Positions 1 through 12,400 of a stretch of 64,000 nt of DNA are shown in pieces. The number at the start of each line of letters is the position of its first letter. Position 1 is the first letter of the stretch. Origin of the DNA: Apostichopus japonicus. Taxonomy: Eukaryota; Echinodermata; Holothuroidea; Aspidochirotida; Stichopodidae. The stretch lies in the NCBI RefSeq assembly GCF_037975245.1, contig NC_092573.1:25943265-26007264 (forward strand), given 5' to 3'. Both the position numbers and the translations under genes were made by a program. Below the pieces are notes generated by a model. It ran no database searches. It saw only the letters and a program-made list of their open reading frames with translations, and was not told the DNA's origin.

Positions 1-3000
1 GGGTCAAGTAGTAATGAATAATTTCATTTTTATAATTATGTCATGTGGATAGATTTTTGTAATGGGTTTTTCTGTTTTTCTTGTTTTTTAAGAAGGACCA
101 AAGTGGTTGAGGTAATTTAATCTGATGGACCATCAAGTCATGTAGGGGGGTGCATACCTATAAATAACTAACCTGTAACAACTGCCAATTCACATTAATC
201 TATGTTACTATCATCATTTTTATTTTTTACATTTATGTTGTAAGAATGGAAAGTCCTGAATAGATTTATTGAAATATCAATGAAAAGAACTCATTTTCTC
301 TTTTCAATTATTTTGATTTTGGGTTGAGGTAAGAATCTGGAGTTACGTTTGGTTAGTTGAGTTTTTGGAACAACCTCAAAAACAATTCCCACCATCTAAC
401 CCTTCCTCACCCCTTGGTTACCCCTCCCTTACCCCACCTCATTGTTGCTTTTATATCAGTGTTCCTCCTTAACTTACCAGTTGCATGTTAAAGGTGATGG
501 GTTTGCTCTAGTTGGTACATTGGCACTAAGAAAATCATAAACCTTCACTTCAGCTACACAACAATTGAACTGCAACCTTGTGTTTGTGCTACATCCAGTG
601 AATGGCCATTATTTGACTTCGTAGCACATTGGAAGGTTCAACAATGGACGTTAAATGTTAAACCTTTATTTATGTATTTTGCTGAACCACAGAGACATGT
701 ATCATAGGTTGGTAAGACAGAAAAGAATATTTTAACAAAACTATAGATATTTTTGGATCTTAAATATATTCATCATTTAATTATTCAATGCAGATATTAT
801 TATCTCTGAGATAAGTGAGTAAGTTAGTGAGTAAGATGTATTTGAAGCTATGATTAAACGATCAGTTTAAATCAAGGCAATGCTTATACGAAATTAGGCC
901 AATATCTTAATCACTATTTCCTAACGACGTATTTACGACCTCATCGTCCTGTCTTAGAATCCACATTCCACCTTTAATTCATTGCTTCTTTTTCCGTTCA
1001 AGTCTGGCTTAATTTACTTATTATTTGTTGAGAAGTAATGGATCATTTCTATAAAGTATTACAACTTATGGCGACCAAGTTTAATTAACCTCTTCTTTTG
1101 GGATGTTGTTAATATCTTTTTATGAGATAATAAAGGGACACGACCGTCAACAAGTGAGTTGAACGTTTTCATTTAACAGACAACATTTGGTAGAAGCATG
1201 GAGCTCGTTTATAGCTCCATGGTAGAAGTTATCAGCAACTGCAGTAACAGGCCTGCAGTCATTGTCTCTAACTATTGATTGACCTCTAAATTATATCCGT
1301 GCCAGTCTTATTTTTAGATCGGAAGGTCACTTTTGTATCTGAGGAAAAAAGAACGTAGTTGATTGATGTATCCCTATAGAACTGTATAGTGCAAGGTATT
1401 GATGTTATGTTCTTAATCAAATCGGTATGAGATTAGAATGCTAAGTCAGGGGAATAGATTAGATGCCAAGTATCAAACGGAAATTATGGCAGCCATTACA
1501 TCGAGAACCATCCACAGGGATAAACCTTCGGGGATAGCAAGACGTAGTGGTGTGTGCGGAGGGGGGGGGGGGGGGAAGTCGGAGATAAACGTTCAGTCAT
1601 TCACAATTAGGTGCACTACGAGGACAGTTCAGTGCAACTTATATTTTTGACTGATGATAAATAAAAATATTCTCGCATTCTAGTGAAATTTGCAAGCAAT
1701 TCCTACTTAGCATTACTGAGATATTGGTCATCGAAATTGTCACTGCTTATATCATAAGCGAACTTGACACTAACAAGTGTGATGTCATAATTGCACACTT
1801 ATAGCTACATGTTCTGTTTTTCTCTATTTTCCCTTTACTGTTTTGACGACCTTGGATTGGATAGGGTTCCAGTTTTGTGATGGGAAAATAATATCAATGG
1901 CTATAGTGTATTCATATTGAGATACAACCTGATTTTGAAGAAGGAAAAATGGAATTAAATTTGAAAGAAGAACACAAAAGAAATTTGTTAGTGTGCCTGC
2001 TTCTACGACATCACATGTTTTTGCTTTTGGGTACAAAACGTGTCAAATTCAGACGAGGCTGTTATTTCGAAAACACCATACGCAGGAACTGAACGCAGAT
2101 TTTAACAAGATGCTTAGAATATACATTGAACTTCCTCTTTCATCTGTTAAAACAAAAAATAAATTTTCCTCTGGATGTATCCTGAAAGTAATACATTGCA
2201 CACACTATTCAACACTACCTCCAAATAGACCAGTCACATTAAACAGCTCACATGACCGATACTTATTAAAGGACATCGTACAAACGAACTATATCCATAT
2301 TGGACTTATCAAGAATCTGTTCTACTTAGACTGATTGGTCCAGTCACTTTAACTGACGAGTCTCAGATGTTTAACAGGTCATATCTCAAAAACATCACAC
2401 GCGGTATACAAATACAACTTTGACTTATATCGAACATATCGCAATCAATTTTGTGCCTACAGATTCATGACTATATCTTCAACATAAGATGACCTGTAAT
2501 GGCTTCTCACTAGTTCCTGGAGGCTCGATTACGCGCTTATTTATTTCCAGGTGGCGATGAGGGTTCATTTATAATTATTGAATAGGTCATTCAGGTACTA
2601 TACCCAGAAAGATGCAAGAGTCGAAAGCTGACCATTTTCCTTCTGTTTAGCATATTTTTGACCTTCGGATTTATCTTTCGATGTCGAAATTGACTTACTA
2701 GGGGCTTATTACTGTAGAGTTTCTTGCAGGTAGGCCTTTAGTGGCTTAGATAAGGATCTTTTAGCTTCCTAATAGACTTGGTTTTTGTAGAATAAACTAT
2801 TATCAAGTTAATTCTGCTCTTTTTAATTTCTTTTCTTAATTGGTATGAAAGTGAAAGTTTTTAGGGAGTTGGGAGGAATTTAATATTTATTTGCTATTTT
2901 GGTAACTTTGCCGATTATTTTCACTTTTACATTCCAGCTGAGCTGTAAATAGATTTAGCTACTGTTTAATCAGGTTAAACATTGTTTCAAAATATATACA

Positions 3001-3769
3001 TATATATTATTGAGGTACAACTTGTTGCTATGGAAACAACCCTTTCGCTTTCTCGCAATATGATCGTAATACCAGTTAAAATAACAAATTAAAATCTCTA
3101 ATGGACAGGAAAACAAAAACACACTGAAATAGTGTTCAGTTTCAATTACTAAGCTAAGTAAAAAGAAAGGTTTAATATGAAGAACGAACAAGCTGTAATT
3201 CTTTTGTAAAGATATGTGTCAGTGATTTGCTCTTAGAAAGAGTTTCGGTTGTAGTTTTAATTAAATTGTTGTTCTGTGACTTGAATGATTTCATTAAAAG
3301 AAAATGGGTTGTAAACTTGTAATTAGTGAATATGTCCTCTGATTACATATCCATAAAATGAGATTATAGGTAATTAACCGACTCGTTAAAGTAAACACGG
3401 TGCTTGTTTCAATAAACAGTTTCTGAAAGCTGTCGTATGATCGCAAAGAAGAGAATTTGATACGTTATTTGAGTATCTAATGTTCCATTGCCAAAAAGTT
3501 ATAGTTGTGGCCATTTATATATATATAGTATTTGGGTGTCACACGCTGAAAGCGTAACGTAAGACAATAGATACTACTATAGAAGGTTGCGGAATTATTT
3601 TAATGTGAAGATTTTTATGTTCGACCCTATGACCTCATTAATATTTATAAGGTCAGCACCCAAAATGGTAAGCCACACGTACCTTCTCACGATAATACAT
3701 CTACATAGCCTGGTATGACAAATATTCATCATACAATATTCATCATACAATATTCCATATGACCTTTGA
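1..3769. other. Intergenic, no gene seen
   Basis: AT-rich, with only short spurious open frames on both strands. Notable only for a 15-nt G run at 1561-1575. No exon with paired splice sites could be assembled. Confidence 0.6.
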
Positions 3770-4040
3770 TCTCCACCAAAAATAATAAGGGTCTTTGAAC
3801 TCAACGTGTCACAGCTACATACTAAATATGAGATAAGTCCAAGCTTTCCTTCATGAGATATCGTGTTTTACATGTTTTCACAATTTGAACTCTGGTGACC
3901 CCAAATGACGTTTGACCTCCCAGAAAACAATAGGGCTCTTCTACTCAATGTGGTATTCTTACACACCAAATATGAAATTGGTCCAATTTTCCCTTCTTGA
4001 GATAGCGCGTGTTTACAAGCAATGCGTCACACACACACAG
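3770..4040. repeat. Dispersed repeat family, copy 1
   Basis: Shares with 5830-6180 the words CTCTGGTGACC, ATGACGTTTGACCTCC / TTGACCTTTGGCCTCC, AATAGGGCT..TACTCAAT, CCCTTCTTGAGATA and a CA-rich end, all in the same order and orientation. No terminal inverted repeats or open frame. Related words recur near 44.65 kb. Confidence 0.7.
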
Positions 4041-4323
4041 ACTCATCCGCCTGTATGACTACAAAAGTTACGATTATCATCGAAACCAAAAAGCAGGATC
4101 AATAACATTTCTCGTCCTGAGAAACTCCTGGTGTGATAAAGTCTTCCTGGTTCTCCTCACAAATCGTATCCAGAGTTTCCAATATCTCTCACAACTTTTT
4201 CGCTTGAAAAAATTCCCTCACTTATTTGAAATTTTGAGCAAAGTATAATGGCAAGGAATCACAAAGCCAACTGGCTTTTTATCGTTTTTTTTTTTTTTAA
4301 GTCTCCTTACGTTGTTAGGTTCA

Positions 4324-4780
4324 AATATTAGAAACGAGCATTATTTCTCAACAGATACAGTGGCACAGTGGTTAGTGCCTGTACCTCAAGAGCAAGACAA
4401 ACTCCTTGACTAGGGTTCAAAACCCAGTGAAGGCAGTTTTGCTTTTGCTATTCTTATTTATCTCTTTCCTCCCATTATTAACCTTAAATATTAGAAACGA
4501 GAAATATTTCTCAACAGTTACAGTGGTGCAGTGGTTAGTGCTCTGTAGCCTACCTGAAGAGCAAGACAAACTCCATGTCTATGGTTCAAACCCCAGTGTA
4601 GGCAGTTTGCTTTTGCTGTTCTTATACCTCTTTCCTTCCATCATGAACCTTAAGTATTAAAAACGAGCATTATTTCTCAACTGATACAGTGGCGCAGTGG
4701 TTAGTGCTCTGTGTCTGAAGAACAAGACAAACTCCTTGTCTAGGGTTCAATTCCCACAGAATGCATGTCTATGGTTCAAG
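4324..4780 (+). mobile_element. tRNA-derived SINE, three tandem units of about 166 bp
   Basis: Three consecutive units start near 4324, 4486 and 4652, each beginning ATTA(G/A)AAACGAG. Each contains an RNA polymerase III A-box-like TGGCGCAGTGGTTAGTGC (or TGGCACAGTGG, TGGTGCAGTGG) and a B-box-like GGTTCAAACCCC about 50 bp later. A pyrimidine-rich tail with CTTTTGCT follows. The units have no acceptor-stem pairing typical of a working tRNA. The tandem-trimer arrangement is unusual for SINEs. Confidence 0.75.
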
Positions 4781-4947
4781 TCCAGCCAGAGCCTTTTAAT
4801 TTTCTGTTCTTTGGAGGATGTGGAAGTATAAAGATAAGAAATGAAGTTTTTTCATTGGGAACCAAAATGGTGTAATTGGTTGTTCCATATGCGATTAGAC
4901 ATTTCTCATCGGCTCGGTTCAAGTCCAGGGTGAGTGATTGCTGGTAA

Positions 4948-5107
4948 AAGGGAATTCGCCGGCACCGCTCCCCCTGACAAGGTTCCCAAGCGGCCAAGGG
5001 AATTCGCCGGCACCGCTCCCCCTGACAAGGTTCCCAAGCGGCCAAGGGAATTCGCCGGCACCCCTCCCCCTGACAAGGTTCCCAAGTGGCCAAGGGAATT
5101 CGCCGGA
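4948..5107. repeat. 48-bp GC-rich minisatellite, about 3.3 copies
   Basis: Three full copies and one partial copy of a 48-bp unit beginning GGGAATTCGCCGGCACC and containing CCCCCTGACAAGGTTCCC. The copies are nearly identical, and GC content is far above the surrounding DNA. Because 48 is a multiple of three, several frames stay open across it; these are not genes. Confidence 0.95.
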
Positions 5108-5202
5108 CAAGGATCAGTGGAGAAAATGTTTTATGAAAACACTAAGTCCAAACAACTGGATCTTTAAATATTTGAAAAGCCAGCTAGAGCTTTCTCCCAC
5201 CT

Positions 5203-5268
5203 AATGGTCTAGTGGTTGAGAAAAAGTTTTGACAGCAGAAGGTCCCTGGTTCAATCCCAACTACTGCT
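5203..5268 (+). mobile_element. tRNA-like SINE fragment
   Basis: TAATGGTCTAGTGGTTGAG resembles an A box, and CCTGGTTCAATCCC a B box about 35 bp later. The flanks do not pair as an acceptor stem. It is probably a separate SINE head, distinct from the trimer at 4.3-4.8 kb. Confidence 0.5.
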
Positions 5269-5819
5269 TTCTTTTCATCAAAATATATCCTACCTTATTT
5301 AGCAGCTTGCAGAAAACTCATCAAACAAAACGTTTTTAATAAATTCAATACATGTATCAAAAAATACATCCACTTTATTTATTTACTTATTTAGAACAAA
5401 CCATTCCATAGCAGGTGAATTAAGTACTTCTAACCATTCCTTAGATGCAGATAGTTGTTAGAGAAGGATTACATTTGCTTTTTACATATTTAAGGTTAAT
5501 AAAGGATATTTTGAACATGAACTTGGATCTTTTTCATGCCAAATCTGTTCAGTGACAGGAATTTCCTCTAGTTCAACCACCACCCTTATCCTGTCCCAAA
5601 ACAAAATTTTTCAATAAAAATAATCTCATAACATACAGTACAAAAGAATTATTTTGAGCAAACCAACCCATAATAACTTCGAAGTCATTCTTCCCCTCCC
5701 CCTACCACCTCCTTCAACTCCCACCCCCTCCCCCCCCCCCCGCACACATATGCATTACTCCATTATCTTAGCAAGAGTATAAATATACATGCCTGTGCAC
5801 TATTGAGCATTTTGGAACA

Positions 5820-6180
5820 AAAGATATTCATATGATTGACTTCAAATAACCTTTGACCACTACCAAAAACAACTGGTTTTGTGTACTCAATATACGGGCC
5901 ATTCACACACCATGTACCAGATTCATTTCTGCTCCCCTTCTTGAGACATCATCGTGTTCACAAGGTTTTCACAGTTTGACCTCTGGTGACCAATCTTGAC
6001 CTTTGGCCTCCACCAAACCCAATAGGGCTTTGTACTCAATATTGGGCATCCACGCCAAGTATGAGATCACTTAAATTTACCCTTCTTGAGATATCATGTT
6101 CACAAGCAGCAGTCACATGCGCATGCACACTCACATACAAACAACTGCATGGATTCCTTTTGCCTTTGGCAAGGAATCAA
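5820..6180. repeat. Dispersed repeat family, copy 2
   Basis: Second, more complete copy, with two half-units: CTTTGACCACTACCAAAAAC at about 5851 and TTGACCTTTGGCCTCCACC at about 5996. Each is followed by a TACTCAATAT-like word and then CTTCTTGAGA(C/T)ATCAT. It ends in a short CACATGCGCATGCACAC run. Confidence 0.7.
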
Positions 6181-6427
6181 TATGACAAGATTAAATTTCT
6201 GCATAGATTTTCAAAAGCTCTCACTGAGGGTACTCTGATACCTCCAGCAGAAAACTTAAAGAGGAGAATGAAATATAAAACAGTTTTGTCTTAGATGTTT
6301 GGTTTCTAGTCTTATTAACAGAGTCTATACAAGGACTATACCCACTGAGTTGTATTTATTTGATGTATTCTAAGCATATTACTTGTATTGAAGACACAGA
6401 GATTTAGTTCAAGACCTGAGTAATTCA

Positions 6428-6475
6428 CATCTTAGATAGTCCACAATGTCCACATCTTAGATAGTCCACAATGTC
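6428..6475. repeat. 25-bp direct repeat, two copies
   Basis: CACATCTTAGATAGTCCACA plus ATGTC occurs twice in immediate succession. Too short to classify. Confidence 0.8.
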
Positions 6476-8469
6476 ATGACAGGGTCTTACTTGATGAGAC
6501 TCAAATTTGTTGAAAGACTGCATTGTTTGACTTGTGTTGCTAAGCAACATTGGGAAGAAAATGATCCCCTCAAGGGCAAATAATTCATTGAAAGTAATTA
6601 TATGAGAACTAACAAAAGAAATACCCAATTAACTGTAAAGAGAAAGTGAATATTGACAAATTTATAGCTGATTTCAAAACTACTATTACATATAAGTTGT
6701 AAGAGTTTGTTTTAACTTCAAGAGCAAGTTTTTTTCAGTCATGTCATTAAGGTGCAGTATTATAAATTTGAATTGCTTATCAAAATAATAATATAAGAAA
6801 AATAGAATAACATATGAAGAAAACAAGCATTTAATGAATTTAAAAGTGAAATTTATTATTGAAAAATGAGATATGAAACCAGAAAGCTAGCATGCTTAGT
6901 GATTCCTTGCCTTATATGCTTCAATTGTGTATGGAATCACCTGATTGATAGAGCAACTGAGGAAAATGTGTTCTGAAGTCAAGTACCAGAACATCATACC
7001 ATATAACTTGATCCTTGCAATGTTGATGACAGATAACAGTTATTAGTGAGAGTGGAAAACCCTCTCAGCCACTTCAAAGAGGAACGGTCAATTCCTATTA
7101 CAGTTAGTGAGACATACATGCCATTCATCATAGAGGTACTTGAGTTTGCAAGCTCACAAGATATCCAGAATTTGACCTCTGTGGAATTGAAATGACCTTC
7201 CATTAGCATCATATTTGGGCAAATATTTGGACAATATCTGTCAAGCACTAATAGTGGCAAAATAACAGGTTAAGGTCAAGTGTTTTGAGTCAAAGTAAAT
7301 CTTAAATTAATATTGATAATTGTGAGCATTTTATGTTATTGTGCAGTATATCTGATTAAGCTTAGATACAAATGACATCTTAAAACAGCATCTTAAACCT
7401 GTACCAATTAAGTATGGTGAGAGCATGGATGTACATCAAGACAGTGAGAGCAATGAAATATTACCCTGACATGGTTTAAACTTTCAAGAATTACTAATAA
7501 GGTTCTTAAAAATACAAATCATTCTCAACTTCATAACAACAATATTAACTAAGATCTGACTAATTATGTGCATTTCTGTACATCATGTCCTTGCACAAAA
7601 TGTAATGCTGAAACCAAAAGCTTATTACTGACCACTCCCTAACTCGGAATAAAGGTTTTTAGGGATTGAGTTCTGCTAGCCTTAAACAAACATTGACTTG
7701 AAACAAAAGAAATGTCTCAACTTTAGAACAAAATAATTCAGCTTCATTGCTTTAAAGGTTTTAACCCCCCCTCCCCCCCCCTTGCTGGCTGACCTCATTG
7801 CTAGATTCCTTCTGTCGTCTACAAGGAATGAAAACCATATTGTTACATTCATCCATGTTCTTTGGTAGAAAAGGGAAACAATATTAAAAAAACTGTAAAA
7901 ACTAAAGCACAATTTAATGAAGATGGTGGGTGACCTGGTTACTTTAGACTGGATCATTGTATTTTGAGTTAAAACCAAGCAATGCACACAAATGTATAAA
8001 TATATAAATGTCCTCTCCACTTAAAATAATACACTGAAAACAATTGGAAACATGATTTCATTTGTCAAATCCTGAATTACTTAACTAAGAGGCACATTAT
8101 AGAAGGCACAAATTATTATTGAATGTGAAATGATAAACTCATAACTTCATTGCTTTTAAAATATCTGTTTCTATTTTATATTGTATTTTACTTTTATCAT
8201 AATCCGTGTAAAAATCTTGGGAAGACATTAAGACAATAATATTATTAAATCTACATATGAGATCCCATCTCTCTTCTAGTGGAATCAAAGTTTCAAACTA
8301 AAGATTTACACAGTCTCTCTGTTAATGGAATGAAAAGTTTCAAGATTTACACAATAAAATGAATGGAAGACCACTGATAAGGCAACCACTCAACTTCTTC
8401 AACGATATATTCATTTGCTGAGATGGAGAAATCATAATGACAGTTGTTCACTTCCACATTTGGAAGAGT

Positions 8470-8720
8470 AAAGTGTGCAATAGTTTGCATATTCAATCAT
8501 TTGCATATTTCAAACATATAACAAACACATCATCCTACTTTTGCTATAAACAGATTGATATTATCATATTAGTTGAATGTTTGCACTGGCTGCTTTGATT
8601 TTAGTCGAATGTTTGCATATTCAATAATTTGCATATATTTAAACTGATGACGAAGACTTCAACCTAGTTTGTTCTGTTCTTAATGATTGATATTAGTCGA
8701 ATATATAAAACTGTGCACAA
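8470..8720. repeat. Diverged tandem duplication with paired octamer words
   Basis: Two copies of a block of about 125-140 bp share GTTTGCATATTCAAT, ATTTGCATAT, TTGATATTA and GTTGAATGT/GTCGAATGT. Each copy carries ATTTGCAT, the complement of the POU octamer ATGCAAAT. It lies about 0.7-0.9 kb downstream of the zinc-finger gene. Confidence 0.5.
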
Positions 8721-9100
8721 AGATTCAGCTGAAACAAACCATGTTTACTCATGAAGGCTAGCCATGTCATTGCAACGAAGCATACTTAATACAATTTATC
8801 CAAGACACATAAAAATAAAACTTTTATACCTCAATACTTTTTTCCCCGTATCTTTAGTCTAAGGCAAACTTTTCCCTGTACTTCATTCTGTCCTAGTTTG
8901 CTTGCCTGGGTGACCAGTGAAATTAATCTTCTTGGTGAAAATGGAACTAACCGATGCAAACAATTCTGCATCATCTTTTGTTATGACTTTTCAAGTCCAA
9001 CTCGGTTGCAACTTGATCAACTTTCTGGGCATGAGTTTCTGATTGTAGATACAATAGTTCAATGCAACTGTTGCAGAAAAATCACCTAAGGAAAAACACT

Positions 9101-9320
9101 GATACCCAGGCAGGTAAACTGATACCCTGACAGGTAAAATGATACCCAGGCAGGTAAAATGATACCCAGGCGGGTAAAATGATACCCAGGCGGGTAAAAT
9201 GATACCCTGACAGGTAATATGATACCCTGACAGATAAAATGATACCCTGACAGGTAAAATGATACCCAGGCAGGTAAAATGATACCCTGACAGGAAAAAT
9301 GATACCCTGACAGGTACACT
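9101..9320. repeat. 20-bp minisatellite, 11 copies, just past the zinc-finger stop
   Basis: Eleven head-to-tail 20-bp copies of two main variants, GATACCCTGACAGGTAAAAT and GATACCCAGGCAGGTAAAAT, interspersed with single-base variants. The array lies about 90 bp beyond the TGA of the zinc-finger gene, so it is probably in its 3' UTR. The unit length is not a multiple of three. The spurious open frames across it have no splice or start support. Confidence 0.95.
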
Positions 9321-9407
9321 GAGTGACACAGTGGTAGACATTTAGACACCATGGCGGGCACAAGAACCCCAAATGAGTTTGTAGTTCATGTAGCTGCGTT
9401 AAGTTTA

Positions 9408-12400
9408 TCAACTGTAGTGTAACTTTTCATGCCTGAGAAGAGCTGCCTCTCGGGCAAAGCCTTCATTACAGAGATGACAGTGGTATGGCCTATCATCAAC
9501 AGGTCTGCTTAATGTTAATACTTGGGTGTCACTACCAACAATACTATCCATTTCATCATCAGATTCTTCCTGTTTTGATGGCTTTCCACATCCTTTCTGC
9601 CTCTCGTGTTCATCGAGACTTAATTTATGGGAGAAGGCATGATGACAGACGTTACATTGAAACGGCTTTACGATTCCATGAATTCTAAAATGGTGAACTA
9701 AGCTGCAATTTTCAGGGAAGATATTGGTGCAGATGTCACAAGAGAACTGTTTCGATTCACCTGAATGTCTACTTTTATGATGTCTGCTAAGGTTCCCGCA
9801 GCAGGAGAAGCCTCGGTTACATATTTTGCAAACGAACGGCTTCTCACCCGTGTGGATTCTCTCGTGGCGTAAACGATCGCTATTGCTTCTGAACGCTTTC
9901 TGGCAAAACCCACATGCGTACGGTCTCTCTCCCGTGTGAATCCTCTCGTGAAGCCTCAGGCAATCGCGATATTTGAAAGGCCTCTGGCAAAACTTACATT
10001 GGTATGGGGTTTCGTTAGAATGTACCCTACCGTGCTGAATGAGTGAGGTCTTATCAAAGAATCGTTTCTGACAGACCTGGCATTGGTGAGGTCTTTCACC
10101 GGCGTGCCTCTTAGTATGGGTTCTGAGCAAATCTCTACCTTGAAAGTGTTTGTGACAGATGTTGCACTCAAACGGTTTCTCTGCTGTGTGGACCCTGTTA
10201 TGACGTAACAATTTAGAGCTAGAGGAGAAACTTTTGTTGCATGTGGTGCAGGTGAAGGGTCTCTCTTTGGTATGCACTGCCATCTTGTGCATCTTCACAC
10301 TACTTCTCTCTGAGAAATGCTTCTGACAAATGTCACATTCAAAGGGTTTCTGGCCTGTATGTACCGTCTGGTGACGAAGTTGGTGGCTTCTGCAGATGAA
10401 AGTCCGACCACAAATCTCACAAGAGAAAGGCCTCTCACCGGTGTGTATTTTCTTGTGCCGTGTTTTACTACCTGCAGTTTTGAAGGTTTTGCCACAAAGT
10501 TCACACTTATGAGGCCTTTGGCTTGTATGAGTTGTTAGAATGTGTCTACGTGTACTACTGGCGGCGGCAAATACCTTCCCACAGATGGGACATACCTGCG
10601 GTGCCTCATCTGTGTGAATCCTTTGGTGACGAGTTAACAGTATTTTTAACCTGAAGGCCTGAAGACAAGTTGTGCATTTGAAAGGTTTCAAACCACTGTG
10701 TACTCTTTCGTGTAGAGCCAAACATTTCCTGGACTTGAACGCTTTCCCGCATGTCTTACATACAAATCTATTGAGATCTTCACTGTCAGAAACTGGGATG
10801 GACTCGACATCTTTCTCTACGAGAGTCGTTTCCTCCGAGGGATTTGCATTTGTAGGTGAATTCCCGTGGAAGCTCAAAGAGTCTTGAGAGCTTATTCTAG
10901 GTGGTCTAAGTTTCTGTGAGTTACCATTTTGACTTCTTCTCTGTACCCTGCCAGTCAAAGTTCTAGTCTGAGGTGGTAGGCCATCTGAGCGACCATTTCC
11001 ATTCTTTTTACATAGTCGGCTACCAGTGGGTTTGTAATTTACATCTGTCTGTGACTTTCGATGGCTCTGTGGCGAGTTCTCTTTCGGGGAAATGTCCTCA
11101 GACACCAAAGGCTGATACGAATTCACGTTGTCATGCACTCGGTGATGAAGGATAAAACTTTGCTGTTCATGAAATATCTCGTCGCAAATGTGACAATAGT
11201 AGGACTCTGCTTCACTGCTGTGTAATAACTGATGGGTTACCAAGTTACTCTTGGTTATAAACCTTCGATTGCATATTTGGCACACAAATGGATTGGAGTC
11301 AACACATGGCATTGGACTGATATCATTAGACATGATCTGATTGCCATGGTTACGTCTCACCACCTTGGAAATGTTATTATCTGTTTCATTGGTGTTATTA
11401 TTGCTAGTACTACATATCTCCTGGTTAGTATTAATACACTTCATGGGATCAGCATCAGTACGTGCTATTTGATTGGTTTCAGTACGTGCTATTTGATTGG
11501 CATCATTACGTGCTATTTGATTGGTTTCATTATGTGCTATTTGATTGGTTTCAGTATGTGCTATTTGACTGGTTTCATTACGTGCTATTTGATTGATAGC
11601 ATTACCTGCTATTTGATTGGGTTCATTACGTGCTATTTGATTGGAATCAGTACTTGCTATATGATTGGTTTCAGTACGTGCTATTTGATTGGTTTCATTA
11701 CGAGCTATTTGATTTTTTTCAGTACAGGCAATTTGACAGGGTTCATTACGTGCTATTTGCTTGGAATCAGTACGTGCTATTTCACTGGAATCATTACTTG
11801 CTATTTGATTGGTTTCAGTACACGCTATATGATTGGGTTCATTACATACTATTTTCTTAGAATCAGTACATGCTATTTGCTTGGAATCAGTACATGCTAT
11901 TTGATTGATTTCAGTACATGCTATTTTATTGTAATCAGTACTTGCTATTTGCTTGGAATCAGTACGTGCTATTCTATTGGTTTCAGTACGTGCTATTTGA
12001 TTGGTTTCATTACGTGCTATTTGATTGGTTTTAGTACGTTCAAAATGATTGGGTTCATTACATGCTATTTGCTTGGTTTCAGTACGTGCTATTTGATTGG
12101 TTTCAATACGTGCTATTTGATTGGTTTCAATACGTGATATTTGATTGGTTTCAATACGTGCTATTTGATTGGTTTTCTTATGTGCCATTTGTTTGGTTTT
12201 CTTATGTGCTGTTTGACTGGTTTCAGTATGTACTATTTGATTGGTTTTATTAACTGCTAGCTGATTGGTTTTCTTATGTGGTGTTTGATTAGTTTTATTA
12301 CCTGCTAGTTGATTGATATTATTAGTTGTGGTCGGATTGCTATTAGCTTCCCTCAGGCAGAGAAAGACATGGCTCATTTTAGATGTAGTTGTCACATCAT

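Larger units (their letters stand above)
6180..9095. other. Intergenic, no gene seen
   Basis: AT-rich DNA without splice-framed exons or an extended open frame; the longest open frame (112 codons) is low-complexity. It contains the 25-bp repeat and the octamer duplication listed separately. Part may be 3' UTR of the zinc-finger gene, whose poly(A) signal was not identified. Confidence 0.6.

Noticed and set aside
4360-4440. Functional tRNA genes
   Set aside because: A- and B-box words are present, but there is no paired acceptor stem and no cloverleaf; tandem copies with shared flanks indicate SINEs.
9101-9320. CRISPR array
   Set aside because: Repeats are contiguous without unique spacers, and the surroundings are eukaryotic. 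The same holds for every other regular array in the window.
9082-9411. Open frames of about 90-116 codons with GYHFTCQGIIL-type repeats
   Set aside because: Translation of the 20-bp minisatellite; all three minus frames are open because of the unit, and none is linked to the zinc-finger frame.
11232-12137. 301-codon plus-strand open frame (GFSTCYLI-type repeats)
   Set aside because: It is the antisense of the octapeptide repeat; the 24-bp unit has no stop in that frame. The minus strand has the zinc fingers, splice sites and phase.
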